From contig JALHOT010000004.1 of NCBI GenBank assembly GCA_022842845.1, positions 1 through 64,000 of the forward strand: DNA of 64,000 nucleotides, written 5' to 3'. Source of the stretch: Cyclobacteriaceae bacterium. GTDB lineage: Bacteria > Bacteroidota > Bacteroidia > Cytophagales > Cyclobacteriaceae. Positions 1-7,355 of this stretch are shown in pieces. Within the stretch, counting starts at the first letter, position 1. Every line of letters starts with the position of its first letter. Both the position numbers and the translations under genes were made by a program. The notes beneath the pieces are model-generated. The model was not told where the DNA came from. It ran no database searches and saw only the letters and a list, made by a program, of their open reading frames with translations.

Positions 1-378
1 ATCGTTTTGATCATCAATAGATTTTGTCATTTTCATTGCTCCATCCAGCTTGGTAAGCGTAAATTTTCCATTGAGGATGAGGGTCCAGTCGAAGTCCGCA
101 GTCCACCTGCACTCATTCAAGAATTCAATGGTGTTTCCGAAAATTGTATAAGTGCCTTCGCAGATAGCCGGACGCCAGGGGTCAGCACTGGTGCCGGAAA
201 AGCGATTGTCTGTGAATGTTAAAGTAACGGCCACCGCCTCGTAATTACTGTAAGGATTGCTTCTGATGAAATGCCCCTGATAAGTGCCAGGGCTTAAACT
301 CACCGTATTGTCAAAGGAATCACCCTCGCAGGCGAACAAGAACATGCATAGGAGTACCGGATATAGTGTGCTGCGCAT
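1..378 (-). CDS. Small lipoprotein, 3' part beyond the window
   Basis: An open frame of 126 codons runs from the ATG at 378 to the window edge without a stop, so the C-terminus is missing. The N-terminus has a hydrophobic stretch ending in LFAC (Cys17), a lipobox for signal peptidase II, so the product should be an envelope lipoprotein. The mature part is rich in Thr, Asn and aromatic residues with alternating beta-like patterns (for example VAVTLTF and GTYTIFG), resembling the small lipocalin-like beta proteins common in Bacteroidota. I do not recognise the family. It points the same way as the lipoprotein gene at 446-1411. Confidence 0.65.
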   Translation of the reverse strand, partial: MRSTLYPVLLCMFLFACEGDSFDNTVSLSPGTYQGHFIRSNPYSNYEAVAVTLTFTDNRFSGTSADPWRPAICEGTYTIFGNTIEFLNECRWTADFDWTLILNGKFTLTKLDGAMKMTKSIDDQND

Positions 379-445
379 AATGAATTACGAATTGTTTAGA
401 CAGCACCAGGACTGTTTTGGTTGGGAGGGCTTGTGGTAATATATT

Positions 446-1411
446 TCAAAAGTCCTCATTCAATTTGGCCTGCTCGCGAACCAGATAATCCCGGTAAGAA
501 GAATCTGTCTTTAACACATAATAGGTATCCAGATAGGTTAATAAGTATTCTTTCCAGAGACCAGCCATACGAGGCTTCCCATCGAGATTACTTAAAAAGT
601 TAGAGTTGAAAACTGACTCGAGGTGCAGGGCCAGTATTTCAGTATGGTTTTTAGTTACTTCATCTAAGGTGCCATATTTTGATACATTGTATATTTTAAT
701 AGGGTAGTTGACCAGCAGGGGTGTATCCACCATGGGGTTACACATAGCTTGATCCTTGCTAATGGCTTTCTCGTGTTGGATGGCCAGTAGTTTTTTCTCC
801 TGATGAATGAAACGATTTTGGTCATCAGCAAAATCGAGTTCAGACAAATGAAAGGGTAAGTCAGCGCCATTCACCATGATGATCTCTGGTAAATCATTAT
901 TATCCAAATCAAGGATAACAGGATTGATAGCAGTTGTCTTGATCAGGCGCTCGTATTTGACCTTCTTTTCGGTTGACCTGTTGATAAATATATCAGTATA
1001 GGTTCCATAGGTTTCAGAACAAGACTTAAGCACGAGGTCTGATTTTTTATCTTGGTTTAAATCGTATTCGATAACCGACTGAATGGCACCCCCGCGCTCA
1101 TGCATACTCAAGAGTTTGATGTAGTAATCACCTTGCTTCTCCCAGATTACAAAAGTTTCTGTTTGAGGGGTGTCGAAGGTGAAGATGGTGATGCTTCTGT
1201 TGTTAGATAATTCCTGAGACTTTATTACCGTTTCTGAAGCCGCTATGGCTGCCTTTAAATCGGGGAAAACACTGTTGAGAAATGCTGTGAAGTCAGTATG
1301 GAGTTCTTCCTTTGGTATCGCTGCACTTGCTTGTGAATATACTTCATTGGGCGCTTGCTTGTTACAAGAGAAGAGTAGCATAGCCAGCAGGCTTATCAAT
1401 AATTTATTCAT
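446..1411 (-). CDS. Lipoprotein with FG-GAP/VCBS-like Asp-rich segments
   Basis: A 321-aa protein with a signal peptide ending in LLFSC (lipobox, Cys16), so probably lipid-anchored in the envelope. Two segments, about residues 115-125 (DLNQDKKSDLVLK) and 165-178 (LDLDNNDLPEIIMV), match the D-x-[ND]-x-D-x-x-[DE][ILV] calcium-loop pattern of FG-GAP/VCBS repeats, which form beta-propeller blades. With only two such loops a full propeller is not evident. The C-terminal third is helical and charged. Function unknown. The following 67 bases to the next gene hold no obvious terminator. Confidence 0.6.
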   Translation of the reverse strand: MNKLLISLLAMLLFSCNKQAPNEVYSQASAAIPKEELHTDFTAFLNSVFPDLKAAIAASETVIKSQELSNNRSITIFTFDTPQTETFVIWEKQGDYYIKLLSMHERGGAIQSVIEYDLNQDKKSDLVLKSCSETYGTYTDIFINRSTEKKVKYERLIKTTAINPVILDLDNNDLPEIIMVNGADLPFHLSELDFADDQNRFIHQEKKLLAIQHEKAISKDQAMCNPMVDTPLLVNYPIKIYNVSKYGTLDEVTKNHTEILALHLESVFNSNFLSNLDGKPRMAGLWKEYLLTYLDTYYVLKTDSSYRDYLVREQAKLNEDF

Positions 1412-1739
1412 GCTGTAATTTATACTTTGCCCTCGAGCCAGACAAACAAGGGATTACCTGTAGCCTAAATACCAACGGTATAAAATGTAGTGCTAAGTTT
1501 ACCTTAAGTAAAGTTTCTGTCTAATTTTTATTCAATGCAAAGTGGGGTAAGTATTTCGCTGATGGCATTCATGTCTTATAAAGGTTTTAGTGAATATGGA
1601 TCAAGTGAAGACTTAAATCTTTTGTTAAGAGTAGCCTCATGCGTTATACTGTTTCCTGAAACGTAGTCCATCCTGCGTATTTTAAGAAGATTGTACCCCC
1701 GATAGCCTAATTCCCTCAGTGCTTTAGTATATTTATTTA
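1412..1739. other. Intergenic region, no supported gene
   Basis: About 330 bases between the lipoprotein gene and the vsr remnant. A minus-strand open frame at 1576-1767 (63 codons) matches nothing I can name and overlaps the vsr start. The sequence is A+T-rich like the island that follows, so this may be the left junction of the acquired segment. I see no transposase, tRNA or direct repeat that would mark an attachment site. Confidence 0.4.
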
Positions 1740-1919
1740 ATGGCAGACGTCCACAACAAAGAAACAAGGAGTTATAATATGAGCAGAATTAAAGGCAAAG
1801 ACACAAAGCCGGAAATTCTGGTAAGAAAATTTCTATTCTTAAAAGGATTCCGATGCAGGCTGCACGCAAAAATATTCCCGGTAGGCCGGGCATTTTTTAC
1901 CAAAGTACATAGCTCATGA
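1740..1919 (+). pseudogene. vsr: Truncated very-short-patch-repair endonuclease (Vsr) remnant
   Basis: The ATG at 1740 opens a 59-codon frame. Its start MADVHNKETRSYNM followed by SRIKGKDTKPEILVRK is the unmistakable N-terminus of Vsr, the T:G mismatch nickase that accompanies cytosine-5 methyltransferases. The match continues to the RLHAK region. There a shift of frame is needed to continue into PGRPGIF, the counterpart of the conserved LPG+PD segment, where the catalytic Asp would lie; here the aligned residue is Gly. A stop follows at once in both frames, and the zinc/catalytic HGCFWH half is absent. The gene therefore cannot encode an active enzyme. The stop TGA (1917-1919) overlaps the Nudix ATG (1916), so translating the fragment may still help start the next gene. 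No cytosine methyltransferase is visible nearby. Confidence 0.8.
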
Positions 1920-2302
1920 TTGATGTTACTTGTGCTATAATTATGAGAGAAAATAAAGTCTTAGTAACTCAAAGAAGCGAAAAGATGAGAATTCCCCTAA
2001 AGTGGGAATTCCCAGGGGGTAAGGTTGAAGAAAATGAGACTGCAGAGGATTGTTTGATTAGAGAAATCCAAGAAGAATTAAGCTTAAAGATTGAAATTTT
2101 TAAACGCCTTAAACCTAGTGCTTATGATTACGAAACATTCTCTATCAGACTCATACCGTTCATCGTATTTTCCAAATCAGGCCAAATTGTATTGGCAGAA
2201 CATAAATCATACAAGTGGTTAGATAAAAGTGAATTGCGCGCTTTAGATTGGGCCCCTGCTGACATCCCGATATTGGAAGAATTTTTACAATTTAGTTTAT
2301 GA
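1916..2302 (+). CDS. Nudix hydrolase, MutT-like (deoxy)nucleoside triphosphate pyrophosphohydrolase
   Basis: A 128-aa single-domain Nudix protein. The Nudix box lies at about residues 34-56: GGKVEENETAEDCL followed by REIQEEL, with the Gly, the first Glu and the REUxEE core all present, so it should bind Mg2+ and be active. Length and N-terminus (IDVTCAIIMRENKVLVTQRS) are typical of MutT/CTP-pyrophosphohydrolase-type enzymes that clear oxidised or non-canonical dNTPs; the exact substrate cannot be read from sequence. It starts inside the end of the vsr remnant (ATGA) and ends inside the helicase start (ATGA, 2299-2302), so the two intact genes are translationally coupled. Base composition is clearly more A+T-rich than the core genes of the window, suggesting transfer. 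Confidence 0.88.
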   Translation: MIDVTCAIIMRENKVLVTQRSEKMRIPLKWEFPGGKVEENETAEDCLIREIQEELSLKIEIFKRLKPSAYDYETFSIRLIPFIVFSKSGQIVLAEHKSYKWLDKSELRALDWAPADIPILEEFLQFSL

Positions 2303-5300
2303 TCCAACAAGGAATTTATGAGCAATTAATCAATAAAATGATTTTATCGAAGTTGAATGACTTAGATAGGGAAAGCTATTACATAAAAGAAACTGAAATT
2401 GATAAGTATGATGCAGCAAGAGTTCTATCTCAATACTTAACTGAAGTTATTCATTTCGCGCTAAATCTGATTGCTGGAGAGAATAGAATGGAAAATCAAA
2501 TTGAGCTTTCAAACAAAATCATTCATCTCTTAAGAACCGAATTAAAGGACGAAGACTTTGAAAAGGATTTGATTTCCACAGAGTCAAAAATACTTTCAGC
2601 AATATTCAAAAAAATAGATGCTAATTTTTCTGACTTCGAAAATCATCTTAAAGAGATAACTCCTTATACACGATTGTCGCAAAGTGAATTATTCACTGGA
2701 AATAATGCCGGTATCTCTCTCGAGAGTGAAATAAGAAAAGAAATTCTTTCCTCTGACAGAGTCTATTTTTTGGTTTCATTCATTAAGTGGACTGGAATAA
2801 GGATATTTGAAAAGGAACTTTTTGACTTCACCGAAAGAGGAGGGATTTTAAAAGTGATTACAACCTCTTATATGGGGGCTACAGATTTAAAAGCCGTAGA
2901 ATTCTTATCTAAGTTAAAGAATACAGAAATTAAAGTGTCATATAACACAGATAATGAAAGATTGCATGCAAAAGCATATTTATTTTTCAGAAATACTGGC
3001 TTCCATACTGGTTATATCGGTTCATCTAACATTTCAAGATCTGCCCTTACAAATGGGTTAGAGTGGAATATAAAGGTAACAACCAAAGAGATTGGTCATA
3101 TTATTGATAAGTTTCAGAAAACATTTGAAACATACTGGCAAGACAAAGAATTTGAAAGATTCGAGCATAAAATTCACACTGAAAAGCTGAGACTTGCATT
3201 ACGAAAAGAATCAAGTCATGAAGTCAACAATTCAGCAGCTTACTTTGATATCAAACCATTTCCATTTCAGGAGGAAATTCTTGAGAAATTAGAAACAGAG
3301 AGAACAGTTCACGGGCGATTTAAAAATTTAATTGTAGCAGCTACTGGGACAGGAAAAACCGTTATTTCCGCATTTGATTTTAAGAATTTTAAAAGGGGCA
3401 ATCAGACTGCTAGACTTTTATTCCTTGCACATAGAAAGGAAATTTTACAACAGGCCCAAGCTACCTTTCAAGGGATTCTAAGAGATAATAATTTTGGTGA
3501 ACTGTGGGTCGATGGACTTGAGCCTGCGAAATATGATTTTGTATTCGCTTCTGTTCAAACCTTAAATAATAGATTAAGTTCGCTGCCTCTCTCTGAGGCA
3601 TTCTATGACTTTATTATTGTTGATGAAGTACATCATATTGCTGCCTCCAGTTACAGACCAATCCTCGCGAAGTTCAAGCCTGAAGTATTACTTGGATTAA
3701 CCGCCACGCCAGAAAGAATGGATGGAGAAGATATTTTGGATGATTTTTGTGGGACTATAGCAGCTGAAATTAGATTGCCTGAAGCTTTAAATAGAAAATT
3801 ACTTTGTCCATTTCAATATTTTGGATTAACCGACAGTGTAGACCTATCGAATACCACCTGGCAAAATGGAAGATATTTACCTAGTGAACTATCTAAAATC
3901 TATACACAGAATGATAATCGCGTTGGAGAAATAGTTTTGAATCTCAACAAGTATTTAAATGATCCCCATGATGTGCGTGCACTTGCTTTCTGCATTACGC
4001 AAGAACATGCTCAATTCATGGCAGAGAAATTTTTATTAGCAGGGTTTAAAGCTGATTATTTAGTAAGCTCTCGTAAAGAACTTAGAGACGATTTAAGGGG
4101 AAGATTTCTTAGTAGAGAAATCAATTACCTATTTGTGGTAGATATATTTAATGAAGGTGTAGACATACCAAATATTGATACTGTTTTATTTCTAAGACCA
4201 ACTGAAAGCTTAACTGTTTTTCTACAACAACTGGGTCGTGGCTTACGTCTTTCTGAGGATAAGGATTGTTTGACAGTTCTGGATTTTGTTGGAAACGCAC
4301 GCCCTGAGTACGACTTTGAAGGAAAATTCAGAGCTTTAATCGGGAAGACCAATACCTCCATTCAGAAGGAAATTGAAGACGATTTTCCACACTTACCACT
4401 AGGCTGTACAATTATTCTTGAGAAAAAAGCTAAAGAACATATACTCCTTAATGTTCGAAATGCAACATTGCTAAATAGAAATCAGCTCCTGAACAAGATT
4501 CGTAATTATAAGCATCAGACAACATTGCCCTTAACACTTAGAAATTTTTCTACCTTCTACCATTTGCCGTTGCAATTAATTTATAAAAGAGGTTGCTGGA
4601 AAAGACTTTGTGTGTTGGCAAACCAAATTGAGGACTATCAAACAGATAATGAGAATGAAATCTATAGAGCAATCAGTAAAAAATGGTTTTCATCCGGATC
4701 AAATTCATATTTTAATTTTATTTTATCTCTGGCAAAGAAGGATTTTAATGTAACCCTTAGTGAGCTTAGTCAAGTAGAGCAGTTAATGTGCTTAATGCTT
4801 CATTATGATATTTGGCAGACCTCATCCACATCAACCCTTGAAGAGAGTATTAAGTCAATTGGTCATAATAAAGTTCTTGTTGAGGAGATAATTGAGGTTC
4901 TTGAGATTTTAATTAATAAGATTGACTTTCTTGAAAAGGAAATTAGTCTGCCATATCCACAGCCATTAATGTTACATAGTCGATATACTCGTGATCAGAT
5001 ATTGTCAGCATTCAGATTTCATAACATAAATAAGAAGAGCGAAATTAGAGAGGGTGCTGCTTACTCTAAAGAATTAAATACTGAATTGTTGTTTGTTACA
5101 CTGAATAAATCTGAGGAGGCTTTCTCACCGACTACGTTATATGAAGATTTTGCGTTAAGTGAGAGAGTATTTCATTGGCAGTCTCAGAATTCAGCTAGCC
5201 CGGAAAAGGGAAAGGGACTTTCTTATATTAATCACAAACGCGAGGGCAGAAAAATTTTGTTATTCGTTCGCGAAAGAAATGAAGATGAGTATGGTAATGT

Positions 5301-5436
5301 GATGGGATTTGTATTTCTTGGTGAAGGTAACTTACAAGATTATTACGGTACTAAACCAATGAGCATCAAGTGGGAATTAAACGAACCGATGCCCCCTTAC
5401 CTCTGGAAAGATTCAGCAAAAATGGCAGTTGGTTAA
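2299..5436 (+). CDS. PLD-nuclease / SF2 helicase / DUF3427 protein
   Basis: A 1045-aa three-part protein. Residues about 130-270 form a phospholipase-D-like nuclease domain with one HKD-type motif (His223-x-Lys225, then GSSNIS and the acidic GLEWN). About 320-660 is a superfamily II helicase of the restriction-enzyme type: Walker A ATGTGKT near 348-354, DEVHH at 442-446, TATPERMDG near 472, motif V FNEGVDIP and motif VI QQLGRGLR near 643. The C-terminal third matches the DUF3427 family that follows such helicases (FSPTTLYEDFALSE, then FHWQSQN). This architecture is known from defence-type and restriction-like loci; DNA translocation plus cleavage is inferred. It overlaps the Nudix gene by four bases. 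Spot counts of two 60-base lines (2341 and 4681) give 16 G+C each, against 35 and 29 in core-gene lines 9061 and 12961. Confidence 0.88.
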   Translation: MIQQGIYEQLINKMILSKLNDLDRESYYIKETEIDKYDAARVLSQYLTEVIHFALNLIAGENRMENQIELSNKIIHLLRTELKDEDFEKDLISTESKILSAIFKKIDANFSDFENHLKEITPYTRLSQSELFTGNNAGISLESEIRKEILSSDRVYFLVSFIKWTGIRIFEKELFDFTERGGILKVITTSYMGATDLKAVEFLSKLKNTEIKVSYNTDNERLHAKAYLFFRNTGFHTGYIGSSNISRSALTNGLEWNIKVTTKEIGHIIDKFQKTFETYWQDKEFERFEHKIHTEKLRLALRKESSHEVNNSAAYFDIKPFPFQEEILEKLETERTVHGRFKNLIVAATGTGKTVISAFDFKNFKRGNQTARLLFLAHRKEILQQAQATFQGILRDNNFGELWVDGLEPAKYDFVFASVQTLNNRLSSLPLSEAFYDFIIVDEVHHIAASSYRPILAKFKPEVLLGLTATPERMDGEDILDDFCGTIAAEIRLPEALNRKLLCPFQYFGLTDSVDLSNTTWQNGRYLPSELSKIYTQNDNRVGEIVLNLNKYLNDPHDVRALAFCITQEHAQFMAEKFLLAGFKADYLVSSRKELRDDLRGRFLSREINYLFVVDIFNEGVDIPNIDTVLFLRPTESLTVFLQQLGRGLRLSEDKDCLTVLDFVGNARPEYDFEGKFRALIGKTNTSIQKEIEDDFPHLPLGCTIILEKKAKEHILLNVRNATLLNRNQLLNKIRNYKHQTTLPLTLRNFSTFYHLPLQLIYKRGCWKRLCVLANQIEDYQTDNENEIYRAISKKWFSSGSNSYFNFILSLAKKDFNVTLSELSQVEQLMCLMLHYDIWQTSSTSTLEESIKSIGHNKVLVEEIIEVLEILINKIDFLEKEISLPYPQPLMLHSRYTRDQILSAFRFHNINKKSEIREGAAYSKELNTELLFVTLNKSEEAFSPTTLYEDFALSERVFHWQSQNSASPEKGKGLSYINHKREGRKILLFVRERNEDEYGNVMGFVFLGEGNLQDYYGTKPMSIKWELNEPMPPYLWKDSAKMAVG

Positions 5437-5552
5437 TATTCTTTGATCGAAGGTCAAGCAAGTGCATTAATTGATTTTATTTTTGGATAGTATTCAAGCT
5501 GCATGGTTTGATTTTTTTAGCCATACTAGTCAAAGTCGTTGAGTTATGGATG

Positions 5553-6158
5553 TTAAGTCTCAGCACATGGCCATTGGTCTAGCCATTTTCCTTTAAACAC
5601 TTTGCTGTTTTTTAAACCTGCTGTATAAACACACAGCGCTTTGCCCAATACAAAGAGAGCCTCCGCAACTATAGACCTCATGTCCCTCCGAAAAAAGTGA
5701 GTTTCTCTTACTGTGTACTTTCCGACATTCAGGAAAAAGTAAGCCGCCTCAACTAAGGACCTCCCATGGTTTAGAGAAAAGTAAGCCATCCCAACTGTGG
5801 ACCTCACATCCTTCAGGAAAAAGTATGCAGCTCTAACCGTGGTCCTAGGGTCCTTCAAGAAAAAGTAGGCAACCCCAAGTGCGGACCTTGTAACCTCCAG
5901 AAAAAATAGAGCAGCCCCAAGTATGGACCTGGCGCACCTCAGGAAAAAGTAAGCTTCCCCAATTGCGGGCCTCCCGCCTCTCAGAAAAAAGTTAACAAGC
6001 CCAAGGGTGGATCTCGCGATCCTCAAGAAAGAGTGAGCTTCCCTAACTGCTGACCTTATGACCTTCATACAGAAGTACGCTTCCCCAACGGTAGACCTAT
6101 CGAAAAGTAACAAAGAAGATTTTTTAATCAGGGTAATTCGACATCTTTTAATCAGCAC
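5553..6158 (-). CDS. Possible repeat protein encoded by the 42-bp tandem array
   Basis: An open frame of 201 codons whose residues 21-174 are eleven copies of a 14-residue unit of the type R-S-T-V-G-E-A-Y-F-F-L-K-D-V, with no indel and no stop. Flanks are short unique sequences (N-terminal about 20 residues, C-terminal about 27 ending WPCAET). There is no signal peptide and no family I recognise. Differences between units hit all three codon positions (for example GTT/CTT/ATT and ACA/GCA/ATA/TTA), and a period divisible by three keeps any stop-free unit open automatically. The open frame is therefore weak proof of a protein, and it may be only a DNA repeat array. Confidence 0.3.
   Translation of the reverse strand: MLIKRCRITLIKKSSLLLFDRSTVGEAYFCMKVIRSAVREAHSFLRIARSTLGLVNFFLRGGRPAIGEAYFFLRCARSILGAALFFLEVTRSALGVAYFFLKDPRTTVRAAYFFLKDVRSTVGMAYFSLNHGRSLVEAAYFFLNVGKYTVRETHFFRRDMRSIVAEALFVLGKALCVYTAGLKNSKVFKGKWLDQWPCAET
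5637..6098. repeat. Eleven degenerate 42-bp tandem repeats
   Basis: Exactly 462 bases, 11 x 42. Read on the plus strand each unit carries a fairly constant core of the type CAGGAAAAAGTAAGC, then CCCCAACTGTGGACCT, followed by about ten variable bases. Units keep strict 42-base spacing while differing from one another at many positions, so the array is old or diversifying rather than freshly amplified. The frame on the minus strand stays open throughout. The units are directly adjacent with no unique spacers, so this is not a CRISPR array. Confidence 0.9.
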
Positions 6159-6199
6159 ACCAGCACATCACCTCATCAGCACATTCCCATTATCAAATC
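6149..6199. repeat. CAGCACA(TC) short-repeat block, left copy
   Basis: Four copies of CAGCACA within about 40 bases (CAGCACACCAGCACATC, then TCAGCACATTCCC), followed by ATTATCAAATCC. The same words recur in the block at 7195-7350 on the other side of the gene at 6401-7111. The remaining bases up to 6400 hold no gene; they include a small CGTTTGTAAACG palindrome near 6253. Confidence 0.6.
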
Positions 6200-6400
6200 C
6201 GCCTCGTCACTCATCGTCATGAGCAGCACTTGGGCGAGAAATGGACTAAGCGTTTGTAAACGTTTAGAAAAAGTGTGCTTAAACGTGCCAATGCCTTTCC
6301 GGTTGCAGGGAAAAGTAAAAATATAGTTTGGAAAATAGTGATAGAAATGGGCAACTCATTACCCTATACCCTCCGTTAGCATACACAAATACTTAAATGT

Positions 6401-7111
6401 ATGACACATGTAAAGCAAGTAGATAGCTACTCAAGGTTAGTAGATATCTGCACCGGGTTCGGAGGTAAGTATAACCCCGGTCGTCCAAGCCTCCAGGTTG
6501 AATCATTGTTAAACGCGTTAAATGGAGCAAGGCAGGCAATCGAAGCGGTGAAGCTGGCCAAGACCACTTTCGATCGCGAAGTGAACAGTCGCTTGCAGGC
6601 TTCCGAAAAGTTGCCGGCTCTGGCCTCTGGTATTTTTCGAACACTCTCAGATCATGGTGCCTCAGCAGCTACGCTCGATGATGCGCGCTACTTCGTGCGT
6701 CAGATCAGGGGTTATACGAGTAAAGATCGTGCGCCACTGCCGAATGCCACCAGCGAGGAAGCAATTGCGAAGCGAACCATGACACAGCGTTCTTACGTTG
6801 GGCAAGCCGATCACTTTAGTAAACTGGTCTTGGCTGTACAGGCAGAGCCTTTATACAAAGCCACCGAAAGTATGCTGAGTAAGGCTGGCCTTGGTAAGAA
6901 GTTGGAAGAGCTGGCAAAGCACAATGCCAGGGTAAGCGCAGCACAGGTGGCCTGGGCCAATGCCAGGGCATTGCGCGACCAGGTATTGTATGGAGAGCAG
7001 CAATCACTCTTTGCCTTACAGCGTGCGGTAAAGAACTATGCTTATGCAGTCTACGGACCCAATAGCACAGAGTACGCACAGTTGAAAGCAATTCGTTTTG
7101 CAAAAAAGTAA
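6401..7111 (+). CDS. Hypothetical helical protein
   Basis: A 236-aa protein I do not recognise. It lacks a signal peptide and membrane segments and is mostly amphipathic helix, with many Ala, Lys, Arg and Gln residues (for example about residues 35-75 and 145-205). This suggests a soluble helical bundle. The sequence is more G+C-rich than the helicase island upstream and closer to the core genes. It stands alone between two blocks of short repeats and has its own terminator hairpin at 7134-7166. A Bacteroidota-restricted protein of unknown role is the safest description. Confidence 0.6.
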   Translation: MTHVKQVDSYSRLVDICTGFGGKYNPGRPSLQVESLLNALNGARQAIEAVKLAKTTFDREVNSRLQASEKLPALASGIFRTLSDHGASAATLDDARYFVRQIRGYTSKDRAPLPNATSEEAIAKRTMTQRSYVGQADHFSKLVLAVQAEPLYKATESMLSKAGLGKKLEELAKHNARVSAAQVAWANARALRDQVLYGEQQSLFALQRAVKNYAYAVYGPNSTEYAQLKAIRFAKK

Positions 7112-7133
7112 GCAATGATGATGATAGAAGAAT

Positions 7134-7166
7134 GAAACCCTTGTTGGTGCAGCTGGCAAGGGTTTC
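7134..7166 (+). terminator. Intrinsic terminator after the 6401-7111 gene
   Basis: A perfect 10-bp stem GAAACCCTTG / CAAGGGTTTC with a 13-base loop begins 22 bases past the stop and is followed by TGGTTTT. It should end transcription of the hypothetical gene. Confidence 0.75.
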
Positions 7167-7194
7167 TGGTTTTAAGGCGGTACTATGGGTAGTA

Positions 7195-7350
7195 TATTTT
7201 CAAATTTTCAAATCTCCAAATTGTTTTCAGCAGCACATCATCTAATCAGCACATAAACTCACCAGCACATCGCCCCACATTTTCAAATCATCAAATCCTC
7301 AAATTATCAAATCTGTTTTCGCATCAGCACATGAACTCATCAGCACATCA
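7195..7350. repeat. Mixed TCAAATC / CAGCACAT intergenic repeat block
   Basis: About 155 bases of two interleaved short words: TTTTCAAATC-type units (near 7199-7225 and 7280-7313, including TTTCAAATCATCAAATCCTC) and CAGCACAT units (near 7229, 7244, 7262, 7323 and 7341). The TCAAATCATCAAAT word is the same as the inverted repeats that frame the four-helix-bundle gene at 61 kb. No gene is present. It lies just downstream of the SRAP stop codon. Confidence 0.65.
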
Positions 7351-7355
7351 CCACA

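Noticed and set aside
1576-1767. Minus-strand 63-codon frame with ALRELGYRGYNLL, thought of as a cytosine methyltransferase fragment
   Set aside because: The DYG-x-PQ-x-R segment that should follow is absent, the strand is opposite to vsr, and it overlaps the vsr start. No support beyond a loose ten-residue likeness.
5637-6098. CRISPR array
   Set aside because: Units abut without unique spacers, they differ throughout and not only in one segment, and no cas gene is present.
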